From assembly GCA_025526915.1 (NCBI GenBank), contig JAHLKH010000197.1, positions 1-47,132 of the forward strand: a stretch of 47,132 nucleotides of DNA. The letters run 5' to 3'. This DNA comes from Entophlyctis helioformis (taxonomy: Eukaryota; Chytridiomycota; Chytridiomycetes; Chytridiales; Chytriomycetaceae). The notes under the pieces were generated by a model. That model saw only the letters and a list, made by a program, of their open reading frames with translations. It was not told the DNA's origin and did no database searches. Each line of letters begins with the position of its first letter. Position 1 is the stretch's first letter. This document shows, in pieces, positions 11,601-21,062 of the stretch. Position numbers and translations under genes: made by a program.

Positions 11601-12076
11601 GGCGAGGTGCCCGAGCCTGGCGAGTCGAGTTTGGCTGGATCTGCAAACCTGGTGCCAGTGCTGGTGAACGTTGAGATGTGTGGCGCAGTGGTGCTTGACA
11701 AGGCAATCGCAGCGGACGTGGAAGCGGCGCCGCCTGCGCCTGCGCCTGCCATGACAGCCTGCTGTGGTGCTCCTGCCACTGATGACATGGGCCGTGTGGT
11801 CAGATTGGCGCCTACATTTGACATGCGATTGTCGTCCTGCACGAGGCCATTGTTTTGGAAATGCTCGAGATCGTGCTGCTGCTGCTGTTGCTGCTGTTGC
11901 TGTATGGATGCCTGCGATGACGATGTAGTGTAGGTCGGCTGCTGCTCAAGGGCCGATCGAAGAATGGGCGGCTTCTTGCGGCTCGCGTTGGGCGGCGATC
12001 CAGGGTCGATGTGCTTCTCTGGCTTGATGATGGGTGCCAGCTTGACTGGCGACATGGGTGTGGTTCTCATCATCAT
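5646..12076 (-). CDS. INVS: Inversin-like ankyrin-repeat/IQ-motif protein with long disordered N-terminus
   Basis: Seven exons (12076-10286, 10195-9070, 8996-8922, 8852-8523, 8444-8284, 8205-8059, 8000-5646) join in frame to about 1994 aa. Residues 1-600 are low complexity with polyQ runs. About 615-1165 are ankyrin repeats (TPLMWAAYHGH, RTALHWAAYHG, TPLHWAAVRGR). An IQ motif (ARTIQKAWRGLV) follows near 1200, a second near 1250 (ALRIQTWFRCHRERRR), then a Glu/Gln-rich coiled coil to about 1400, a third IQ near 1455, and a Ser-rich tail. Ankyrin repeats followed by IQ motifs is the inversin (INVS/NPHP2) plan, a ciliary and calmodulin-binding scaffold. Orthology is likely but not proven. Intron 8997-9069 is GC-AG. 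The link between exon 1 and the ankyrin part rests on a GTGAGT..TTAG intron (10196-10285); if it were wrong there would be two genes. An in-frame ATG at 12124 would add 16 residues. Confidence 0.8.
10560..11905. repeat. Triplet and hexanucleotide tracts coding polyQ/QP
   Basis: On the plus strand there is a (TGTGGC)n-like tract at about 10571-10615, a GCTGTT/CTG tract at about 11382-11425, and a CTG/TTG tract at about 11874-11904. Read on the minus strand these give QPQP and polyQ runs in the disordered N-terminus of the inversin-like protein. They should be length-polymorphic. Confidence 0.8.
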
Positions 12077-12194
12077 TGTCGATGCGATCTGAATGATACT
12101 GAAAGCAAAGTGATTATGTTGCATTTCATTCGGATGGGAGCCATGCCGATTGGTCCATCAACGCAAGCAGAAGCCATGGAAGGCCGGCCCGTAA

Positions 12195-13337
12195 TCAGGC
12201 AGTCTTTCCGCCGTTGGAGCGAGCCACAGCCGCCTGCTGGCGAGCCAACTTCTTGCGCTGCGTGTTGGTCAGCTCGCCGGTCGGGCGGTTGCCAGCGCCA
12301 TTGCCGACGCCAGCACCAGCTCTTGGCTGCTGCACATCTCTTCCGCGAGCAAGACCCGCCGGCTTCTTGAGGATCTTGGCAAAGACGTCCTGCGATCCAC
12401 CAAAGAGCGGCTCGTTGGCGTAAAAGCGGTGGATGTAGACACGCAGCCAGCCGGTGATCGAAGTGAGCAGGGTCACGGCAAACGCGGCGCGGACCATGAG
12501 CCACTTGAGCTGCGTGACGTACGGCGCAACAAACGAGAGGAGGAGGGCCACGTTGGACAGCGAAAGGGGGACATCGGAGAGCGTCTCGAACTTGCGGCCG
12601 GCGGAGAGGATCATCTCGTAGTCGAGGGCGATGGCCATGAGCACAACGTTTTCAAGGATGTCGATGATCGCAATAAGCACAGGCAGCGTGGTGATGAACG
12701 CCGTGCGGAGCTTGGCCAGATGCGGCTTGGACTGGAACTTGCGGGCCTTTGATGCACGCCACTCGTCGATGATGGCCTGCGCGTCGTTGGAGCCTGCGGC
12801 GGCAGCCGTGGCGGCTTTGTTGGCGAGCGCAGAGTGGGTGCGCTTGATGCGATCGTCGAGGTCCTTCTCGGCGTGGGCAAGCGACTTGAGCACAAAGTTG
12901 GCGGATGACGCAAACAGCATGCTGCCCGCCAGCGAGAACGGGATCTCGAGGGCGAGGAACAGCAGATAGGCGTCGCTGCCAGCCTTGCGCAGGTAGTAGA
13001 ACAGCTCAAACACATCCACGTTGGAGTAGCTGAAGCGGCTGTCGACCGTCTGCACAGGCTTGCCCCGCAGCGCCTCTCTCACACCAGACTCGGCCCAGGA
13101 GATGACAAAGAAGCCCAGCATGTACAGCACGAAGAGCACCAGGAACGAGTTGCGGCTGAGCAGGCCTGCGAAGCGCTCGCTGATGGACGCAAAGCGCTCA
13201 AACACCTGCGGGAGCGCTACCTCGCCGGCATCAGCGCCAGCTCCAGCGGTAGCAGGCTTGGACTGGTCGTTGGCGTTGGCGTGAGTGTGGGCGTGAGCGT
13301 TGGTGTGAGCGTGCACTGGTGATGAAGATGATGCCAT
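12195..13337 (-). CDS. Unknown multi-pass membrane protein
   Basis: Single-exon gene of 380 aa. A His/Ala-rich N-terminus (HAHTNAHAHTHANAN) precedes about four to five hydrophobic segments: near 63-83 (FLVLFVLYMLGFFVISW), 120-148, 208-232 (TLPVLIAIIDILENVVLMAIAL) and 252-300. Between the second and third lies a charged helical stretch (LAHAEKDLDDRIKRTHSAL). The C-tail is basic (NTQRKKLARQQ). This resembles an ER or organelle membrane protein, but I recognise no family. Its start is 96 bp from the divergent DRC5 start, so the two may be co-expressed. Confidence 0.8.
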   Translation of the reverse strand: MASSSSPVHAHTNAHAHTHANANDQSKPATAGAGADAGEVALPQVFERFASISERFAGLLSRNSFLVLFVLYMLGFFVISWAESGVREALRGKPVQTVDSRFSYSNVDVFELFYYLRKAGSDAYLLFLALEIPFSLAGSMLFASSANFVLKSLAHAEKDLDDRIKRTHSALANKAATAAAAGSNDAQAIIDEWRASKARKFQSKPHLAKLRTAFITTLPVLIAIIDILENVVLMAIALDYEMILSAGRKFETLSDVPLSLSNVALLLSFVAPYVTQLKWLMVRAAFAVTLLTSITGWLRVYIHRFYANEPLFGGSQDVFAKILKKPAGLARGRDVQQPRAGAGVGNGAGNRPTGELTNTQRKKLARQQAAVARSNGGKTA

Positions 13338-13433
13338 CGTTGAACAAACCGCTGGAAAGGCCTCTGCGCCACGCTCTCAGAGCCCATTTGGACAAATTCC
13401 GCAGTTCCCCTCGAACGAGGCGACACGCCAAAG
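13338..13433. promoter_or_regulatory. Divergent promoter, membrane protein / DRC5
   Basis: There are 96 bp between the two start codons. No clear core element is seen; shared regulation is inferred from the spacing. Confidence 0.35.
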
Positions 13434-15605
13434 ATGGCAGACGCGGCGGGCGACGATGGCGAGCGAGACACACTTGCGCCGCTTCCTGACGCGGCATCTG
13501 GAGCGAACGCAGCAGCCTCCTCCTCTGGCATCGCTGCCGATGCCTCTGCAGGAGCGCCATCGCAAGCGCCTGGGGCTGGACAGCCCCATTCCAAGCCAGA
13601 GCGCAAACAGTCGACCGTTGTTGGCATGCAAGACCACGGCCCACCTCGCATGACTTCGTCAGAAGGAAACAGCGGCAACAGCACAAGCGGCAACGACCCG
13701 TCGCTCGGCGGCATAGGTGGCGGCGCGCCAGGCATGTCGCACAAGGAGCGCATAGCCGCCAACCGTCGCATCATCGCCGAGGATCCAGAGTGGAACCTGG
13801 CACCCATCGAGCGCCTCAGCGACCTTTGTGTCAAGATGATCGTGGCCAACTTTGAGAGTATGTTTGTGCTGGACGCGTCGCGCGCTGGTCTGTTTGCTGC
13901 AGCCATCTGTCCTCACATGCCGTCCTCACATGCCGTCCTCGCACTGGCGACTCGTCCGCTCGCACAGAGAAGCCAATCCTCAAGGGCATTCCCGAGAAAT
14001 ACCGCGACAGGGTCATTGCGTCGGTGTCCATCGATATCCCGCTCACCATTGCAGCCCCCTTGATTCCGGACGAGTCGTACTGGCAGCGCCGCTCCAAGGT
14101 CAGATTCAAGCTCGCCAATGTCCAAGAGCACGGCGGATCGTGGAAGCGGCTGTTTTTCGAGCTGTACCTCCGCGACCGCATCGAGACGTTTGTGCCCAAG
14201 AAGGAGGGCGGCGAGAAACAGCTGGCCGAGCTGGCTGCCGAGCTGCGTCTGGGTGCACCTTTTGTCGAGTGCATCCATTTGCGGCAGCTCAAGCCGTCAC
14301 AGACGTCGGTCGAGCCGACAGACGGAGACGGCGGCAAGGATCCCACTGCTGGGGGCATGCCTGTCATGTCGCTCAAGGAAGTGATTGCCAAATCAAGCGA
14401 CGTCCATCCAGACCATGTGGACTTGTCACTTGTGCTTGACCAGCTTGTTTATCTGCGCGAGCTGAGCATCTACTATGGGTACGCGGTGCCGTGCGAGTCT
14501 ATGCAACCCGTCTTGCGACTGTTTGCCACCGCTAGTCACTGCTAGTCACTGCTGACACTCGTCCATTCCAACCAGTGTCAAGGATTGCGGCATCAACTTT
14601 TCATGGACATACTTTGGCATGACACTCAACGACAGCCTCAAACTCTCTTCGTCGCTGGGAAAGTGCATGCTGCGTCGCTTGACTATCCAAGCAAGCGCGA
14701 TTGACGACGATCGCTGCCGTCTCCTCTGCCATGCCCTGCTGTCCAACACGCACTTGACGTTTCTGGGTAAGTCATCTGCTGTACCTTGGCATCGCGCCAG
14801 AGCAGCCCTGATTGCCGCCAAAACCAGGTCTGGTCTGATGCACTCTGCCTATCCATGACTCGCATCGACAGACCTGTCACACAACAAGATCGCCGACAGC
14901 GGCGCGCGCGGCATCGCAAAGGTGATAGCAACACCAACCGTCTTGCTGTCTGATCTGCGGCTGTCCAACAACAAGATTGGCCAAGCAGGGGTCCAGAGCA
15001 TTGGCAAAGCACTCAGCCTCAACAGCAATCTACGCCATCTTGACCTGCGGCTCAACCATCTCGGAGACCCTGGCGGCCACACCATCTGCGCCGCACTCAC
15101 GCGTAACAAGCACCTGCAAGACGTGGACTTGTCGGGCAACGGGCTTGGCAGCAAGACCGTGTCTGCCTTGTGTGCACTGCTTCGCAAAAACGGCGCGGCC
15201 TTGGTTGGGCTGGACCTGAGCTGCAACAAACTCGGCAACTATGGCCACACTGTTGCCATGGAGGCTGCCGCAGCGGCAGCGGCAGCTGCAACAGGTGTCG
15301 CGTCCTCGGCTGCTGCGCCTGCGGCTGGCGTATCGCCCCAGCGCGAAGCCAACCTCTTTGGCGCGAATCACGGCAACATTGACGGCGATCTGGCAGGCAA
15401 GATGATCTTTGAAGCCATTAGCCAAAACAAAGTGAGTGGGTTGTGGTTGTGGCGCGTGAGGATGGACGTTGGCGATACCGGCCATGGTTTGAGACTTACG
15501 GCCATGGCCCAGTATGTCACAAAACTGGATCTGCGCATGTCAGACCTTTCGCCCGAATACCTGGTTGCCATCCAGGGCATCATCAATGAGAACGGCATGA
15601 TATAG
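13434..15605 (+). CDS. DRC5: Dynein regulatory complex subunit 5 (TCTE1-like)
   Basis: Five exons (13434-13857, 13968-14478, 14576-14766, 14872-15431, 15513-15605) give 592 aa in frame. The N-terminal 100 residues are Ala/Gly-rich and disordered. After that the protein tracks human TCTE1/DRC5: LSDLCVKMIVANFEKKP, SWKRLFFE, the VKDCGINFSWTYF block, then leucine-rich repeats (DLSHNKIADSGARG, LDLRLNHLGDPGG, LDLSCNKLG) and KLDLRMSDLSPEYL near the end. DRC5 is part of the nexin-dynein regulatory complex that links axonemal doublets and controls flagellar beating. Its presence implies a motile flagellum. A polyalanine insertion (about nine Ala) lies between the last two repeats. The first intron splits FE|KKP exactly where the human sequence reads on, which supports the splice choice. 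Confidence 0.93.
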
Positions 15606-15690
15606 GCGGCAGGGCAAGCAGCCAAGCATGCAGGATGGACAGGCTGGCCGAATGGGGCAATGGACAGACACTAAAGACACATCTTGCTGT

Positions 15691-18426
15691 TTATTTCTGG
15701 CCAAGAGCCTCGAGCTGCTGCATGAATGCATTTGCTGTCAACAGCTCCGTCGAGCCATACATGATCTTCTTCTTGACCAGATTGGATCGCTGCGGAGCAT
15801 CGCATAAGAGTGTCAGCCAGTGATCATGCTCACGGCACAGAGGCAAGTGGGCTGTCCAACCTGAGCATAGTCGACCAGGTTGTGGTACTCGAGGTAGTTG
15901 CCGCCACCAACGACAAACACAATCGCCTCCTGAAACGTGACACGGCCCTTTGGTGGCTGTCGGGAAGCAGCTCCCGAGCGAGCCGCCTTGGGGTCAAGGT
16001 ACAAATAGTCGTCTGCAGGGCCGCCAGGCGTGCCCTCCATGATCGCGTCGACTGTGCGCGTAACAGCAAGCTCCTTGCGTGTGGGCAGCAGGTTCTTGAC
16101 ACCTGCAACCAGCGACTCAAAGCGGCCAGACACACCGGTGCTTTGCAGCGTGTCCGTCAACTGTGCACAACGGGTCAGCCGATGTTGCCATATCAAGCGG
16201 GAACTGTGTAACCAACCTTGCTGAGGTTGGATGTGAATGTTCCAAAGAGATCATTGCTGGCTGGCTGTGCAGGAGCTGGCTGGTTGATCGCTGCCGTCAT
16301 CTTGGAGAACATCCGGACTCTGCATCCGACACGGGCAGTTGCGATAATGGTTAGCATGCATACATGCATACATACATACACAATGGCCCAGCGATGCCCA
16401 TGAGGCACACAAGTCCAGAAACGTACTGCTTGACGTGGCTGATTGGTGCCGTGTTGCAGCCAGCGTGTGAAAGCGCAGCTTCGTACTCGGCCAAGTCTTC
16501 CTTGGAAATGTCATCCACAGACAGATAGTAGATGATGAAGAGCCGCATCTTGTCTTCGGGGCTTTTCTTGTCATCCCGAATCGCTTCGAGGAGCGACGAT
16601 TTGTTCTGAATCACATAAAGCCATTGTCAGATGACAGGATCGGCAACCTTCCAAGTGTCAGATCGCAAAGCAAACGCACCAGCTTGCCAATAGACTCTTC
16701 CATCGTGAAAAAGGCGTCCAGCTGGCGCTCTTGGATGACCTTGAACAGCGCGGTTGCAATGTTCATGTGCATGTCAAGCGTCTTCTTGCGTGCCGTCAAT
16801 TCCGGCAGTTGCTTCATTGCCGATGACAGGGTCTTGGCGCTCGAAGAAAAGTCACTGGATGACGTTGAAGCACCAAAGGAGTCAGTGGACGTGTCCAATG
16901 CGAAACAGCACAGGGCAACACAAACTTTGGATCCACTTCTTCGAGTGAGCCGACACCACAAGACCGCGTGACTTGCTCGACCTCCTGCTTGTACTTGTTG
17001 ATTTCAGCATCCACATCCCCTGGATGTCGCGGCACGCTGTCAGTTTCGCGCCGATAAAAGCATCACGCTGGCAGAATAAACCAAAGATCGGCGCAGCACA
17101 TACCAGCGACCTGCGGGAACGGGTTTCCGGCGTTCTTGGTCCAGAAGTAGTCCGACACGTCCATGTCATACGTCTTCTTGACGGGCCGTCCGCGTTCGTC
17201 CACCTGTAAACGCCAAAGAGCGTTGGTTCCATGCCCAGCAGTCACAGGATGCCTGGGTGGCTACGGCATGATTCCTGACAGCAGCGAAAGCAAGCGGCAC
17301 GTACCGTAACGTTCAAGCGGTTCAGCTTCATGTCCAGAATATCGTGCACAAGGGTCGCATACGTCCAGGTGTGGCTAAGAAGCGAGCCTGGATCCATGCT
17401 GCGGTCGAGGATGACCAGCACAGGACGCGAAACCTGGATGCCGTCATTGAACAGATTGGCGCGCGTGTTGAGCAGATGATCGCGCAGCTTGCTCTCGAGC
17501 TTGATTGCGACAGCCTCTGCGCTCGTTCCGCGCGGACAGCGGATAATGGGCACAGTTCCTGATGTGTCGGCAAAAAGGATGCAGTTAGTGCGCATATCCA
17601 AAGAAACCGGTCGCCACATGTGCGGTGACAGTTGGTGGGCATCGCCTACCAAGCGTGACGAGGATCGAGAACAGCGACGAAACAATCTGGCTGGTTGTGT
17701 CTTCGATCTGGGACTCGGTGGTGGACGGGTTGTTGACCGTCAAGTATGTCTTGTTCATCTGAAGCGAGAACAAGTTGCTTTCGAGCGAGACATAGTTGAG
17801 GTGCTGGTCGTAAATCTGCGCCACCAGGCCAAACGAGTCCGATGCCACAGCCGACGACGCCAGATCTTCCAGCAGGCCGCGCGGAAGGGCAGATGAGAAG
17901 TTGATGTAGAACGAGTCGTACAGCTGGCGAGACAGATCCTGCGAATGCCGATCAAACAAGGGCAGCGAGTGAGTGGCGTTGCACAAGGGCGGGATGGCCG
18001 TACACAGGCCGGCTCGACATACATCGGCGATTCTGCGGATGTTGTCTTCGGTCGGCTCGACAAAGTAGATGGCAGGAGCATCAGGGATCGGCTGTCGGTC
18101 GCCGTAGATGGACCTGGATGGGCAGGGGTCAGCAAGAGGCAGCCTGACGAGACTGGTGCGAGGAGCGTGCAGGGGCGTGCAGGAGCGTGCAAGGCACACG
18201 AGCAAACGAGCACGCACATGTGGACGGTGATGCCACGCTCGCGCAGGTCGCCAACGTGGAGCAGCGGCGAGATGATTTCCTGGCCGAGCCTGTCGTACAC
18301 GAGCACCTTCCAGACGGGGTCGCCGGCCGAGGGCATGAGCGAGCCGGCACCAGCAGCCAGGAGGGAGCCGGCACCGGCCGCAGACACAGCCGACTCCGCA
18401 GCCGACGGGTCGTTCAAGGCCAGCAT
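15691..18426 (-). CDS. SLY1: SLY1, Sec1/Munc18-family SNARE regulator
   Basis: Eleven exons (18426-18218, 18113-18023, 17938-17650, 17558-17305, 17203-17104, 17019-16926, 16854-16680, 16605-16427, 16319-16217, 16160-15861, 15789-15691) join in frame to 630 aa. SLY1 binds the syntaxin Sed5 and promotes ER-Golgi vesicle fusion. Family signatures: DPVWKVLVYDRLGQEIISPLL, PIPDAPAIYFVEPT, GTVPIIRCPRGT, HTWTYATLVHDIL, QLPELTARKKTLDMHMNIA, EDKMRLFIIYYLS, FQEAIVFVVGGGNYLEYHNLV and KIMYGSTEL. Length matches yeast (666) and human (642). The reading frame stays open upstream of 18426 for about 60 nt (RSRLAAALF, resembling the helix before this point in other SLY1 proteins), so a short 5' exon may be missing. 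One intron holds a CATACATG repeat. Confidence 0.93.
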
Positions 18427-18914
18427 GGTGAAGAGCGCCGCTGCCAGGCGAGAGCGGACCAAGCAGCCGTGCCGAGCCGTGGCGGGTTTTGGTGGCGGCG
18501 CCGTTCGTCAGCGACAAGAGCAGCGTCAACGAGGCGTTCAAGGAAGCTGTCGGTCAGTTGGCTTCTCTGCATAGGCACCGCTACTGGGCAGCAAGCGGGT
18601 GCAACGGGCAGATGCATCGCATCGACCCGGCCATCCACGGTGCCATCCACGGTGCCAGCGGTCCAGCGAGGGCCGCACCTTGCTGTGCGCTTCGCAGCGA
18701 GCCAGAGAGCGTGGACGTGGCCATTTCGGTCGAGAGGGAAAGGTGGATTCATTTCAAGGCGACCATATCCAAGCGCATGCCCAGTGCCAACACAGCGCAT
18801 GTCCAGTGTGTGTGCAGCGCATGTCGGCTGTGTGCTCGACGACAAGTGGCAGACAGACAGTCAGACAGACGGATGCGCATCTGGGCCGGGCGATTGAGAG
18901 TCGAGACTGCGCCA
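18427..18914. other. Intergenic, PP2C 3' side to SLY1 5' side
   Basis: About 490 bp. It holds a tandem CCATCCACGGTG repeat near 18631-18655 and CATGTCCAGTGTG/CAGCGCATG repeats near 18780-18835. It may contain a small 5' exon of SLY1, but I cannot place one with confidence. Confidence 0.4.
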
Positions 18915-20953
18915 CTACGTGGCAGTCGTCGGTGCAATGCTCGTTGCAGTTGCTGCATTCTTGCTGGCGTGGTCCAGACGCACCACCACCGTTGTGGTGT
19001 TGTCGTCCAGCTTGAGGTTGATGAGTTTGGTGAGGCCGGTGTTGGTGAGCTCTGTGGCTGCCGTCTGCGCGTCGCTGTGCTGGGCCACAATGTCTGTGGC
19101 TTCCTTGACTGACAGCGCATCCCACAGGCCGTCTGTTGCGAGCACAATGCATCTGTCCTGCGGTTCCAGCGCGAGTGTCTGCACGGCCGGCTCGTGCAGC
19201 ACGCCAAGCCGAGTAGCGACAGAATCGCCTTTTGGGAGCCGGCATGTAACCAGCGTCAGTGCAAGTCACACACAGCCAGTCGCTCAGTAGTCATGTCAGG
19301 CCATCGCTAACCAAGAGATCGCGTCACGACAATCCTGTACAAGACCAGAGACAGGAGACAATGCGACGAGAGCGTCAGAGAACTGGTTTGGGAAAGAATG
19401 CAAGTCTCCCTCAGCCACAACTTACCCAGGATACGGGAGCGAGCCCTTGAAGATCCGAAGAGGACCTGTCCACACGCATGATCGTTGCCATTGCAAGTGT
19501 CAATCCAAGGCATTTCATCCTGGCACGCCGACCCCATATGGAAAACAGCCACGCACCGTCCACCGTTTCTCCCGTCTGCAGCTGCTCTACACGTGCGCCA
19601 GTCGCTTTGACGCGCTCATATTCGGTTGTAACATCGCATGTATGATCCCTGGCAGTGCAGTTCCACGTGTCGCGTGAATATAGAGGCCCAGCACACTGCA
19701 TATCCAGCGCAGCTTACAATGTGATCTGCTGTCCAGTGTACACGCCGTTCTCCTCGCTGATTTTGATCAACCGGCTGTCACCCACGTGTGAGACCAGCAG
19801 CTGGTTCTCTATCAGAAGTGCGACAACAGCCGTTGTTCCAGACATGTACGCGTCAATGGAGCTGTCTTCTAGCAAGTTTTCGTGCACTTGGATGTAGGCT
19901 TCCTTGAGTCCTTCTGTCGGGTTGCTCAAGATCTTGCTCAGCAGCGACTTGACGATTGTGGGAAATGCCTTTTTGACTGCAGCGGCTGCTTTGTGACCCT
20001 CGGAACCTGCAGAAGCCATGTTATCCATGGGCGAACCAACAACAGTATGGCACAAGGCGCGACGGTTAGCCAACTGCCGATGCCGAATGGTCGCGATGGT
20101 CGCATGGGAAAGGCAGGGTGGAGGGAAAGGGCTTGATGTCAAGTACTGCCAGCGGCGACCGAGACGCCGATCAACGTTTACATTCCCAGACCAAGCAATG
20201 CCGCTCGCAGCTGTGTGGTATTTGACTGTCTGCAGCGTGCGGATCGATGCCAGTGCTTGCCCGGTGTGGCTGGGTGCTGCCCGATGTGGCTCCGTTTGGT
20301 GTGGCATCAGACGGCACAAACCACCAAAGCCAGCTTGGAGATGCTGCGACGCGCCGTCTGGCTTCTGTGCTGGGCAGCCACAAGATGCATCTGGCCGCAG
20401 GGGTGTCCGATGGCGTGCAGAAAGCATCGCACAGCAGACGGTGGCCGGCCATAGATGCGGGCAGCTGGCGGCAGCTGGCAGCATGGCGTTGTATTGGTGG
20501 TGTTGTCTGGATTGCTGGACGGTGCTGCTCGATGGCTGATGTGCTGGATGCTTGCTGTTGGACCCCAGGCGGCCAGCGGGTATCTACTGGCAGTCTGATG
20601 CAGGCACTTGCTGAGCAGCAAGACGGCCAAAGCAGCTGCACGCTGCCAGGCACATCCGGGCACATCCGGGCACATCCGGGCACATCTGCACGCTGCGAGG
20701 CACATCCGGGTACAGCCAACAGCGGCCACGCAAGTCTCAAAGAAAGCATGCCATGGCACACACACATACCGTGGCCATCAAAGACGCCAAACAGGTGGAC
20801 GGGACGGCCGTCGGGGGTCTTGGCCAGGTCGAGTCTGATGAGCAGCTCGTCCTGCTGCTTTTGCCGCCCGCCCAACTCTGACGCTGTGCCGACCTGCAGG
20901 CCTTCAGTAGAGTGCGGCGTCATGCCCATGTGTCGCTGTTGAGCCGCAAACAT
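18915..20953 (-). CDS. PP2C-type protein serine/threonine phosphatase
   Basis: Six exons (20953-20770, 20006-19718, 19648-19557, 19465-19426, 19334-19312, 19228-18915) give 313 aa. This is a metal-dependent phosphatase of the PPM family. Motifs in order: GGRQKQQDE near 30, VFDGHG near 60 (metal-binding Asp split by intron 1), YMSGTTAVVALL, LLVSHVGDSRL, IFKGSLPYPG, VVTRSLGDSVATRLG, VLATDGLWDALS and DNTTTVVVRL at the end. Length is that of a bare catalytic domain, with no targeting sequence. Exon 5 is a 23-nt microexon coding the core of VVTRSLG. Intron 1 is unusually long (763 nt) and carries a CACATCCGGG repeat. The start faces TOM70 across 109 bp. Confidence 0.92.
20640..20712. repeat. CACATCCGGG minisatellite in PP2C intron 1
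   Basis: Three adjacent copies of GGCACATCCG lie at about 20649-20680. A variant follows, then another copy near 20700. The repeat lies inside the first intron of the phosphatase gene. Confidence 0.75.
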
Positions 20954-21062
20954 TTCGACGATTTTCGCAGACTCGAAAGTGTGCTGTCACGTGACCCACA
21001 ATCGGGCATCAATTGCTGAGCGGCGATTTCCGTGCCGTGTTGCACACCCGAAACTGATCTCG
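20954..21062. promoter_or_regulatory. Divergent promoter PP2C / TOM70 with TCACGTGA
   Basis: 109 bp between divergent starts, with the palindrome TCACGTGA at 20987-20994. This is the same CACGTG core as upstream of the ZNF706-like gene. CACGTG boxes drive mitochondrial and ribosomal genes in several fungi; a role here is an inference. Confidence 0.45.

Noticed and set aside
20171..20953. Minus-strand frame of 260 aa reading past PP2C exon 1
   Set aside because: It is exon 1 followed by read-through of the long first intron; the proper GTATGT donor at 20769 restores the phosphatase.
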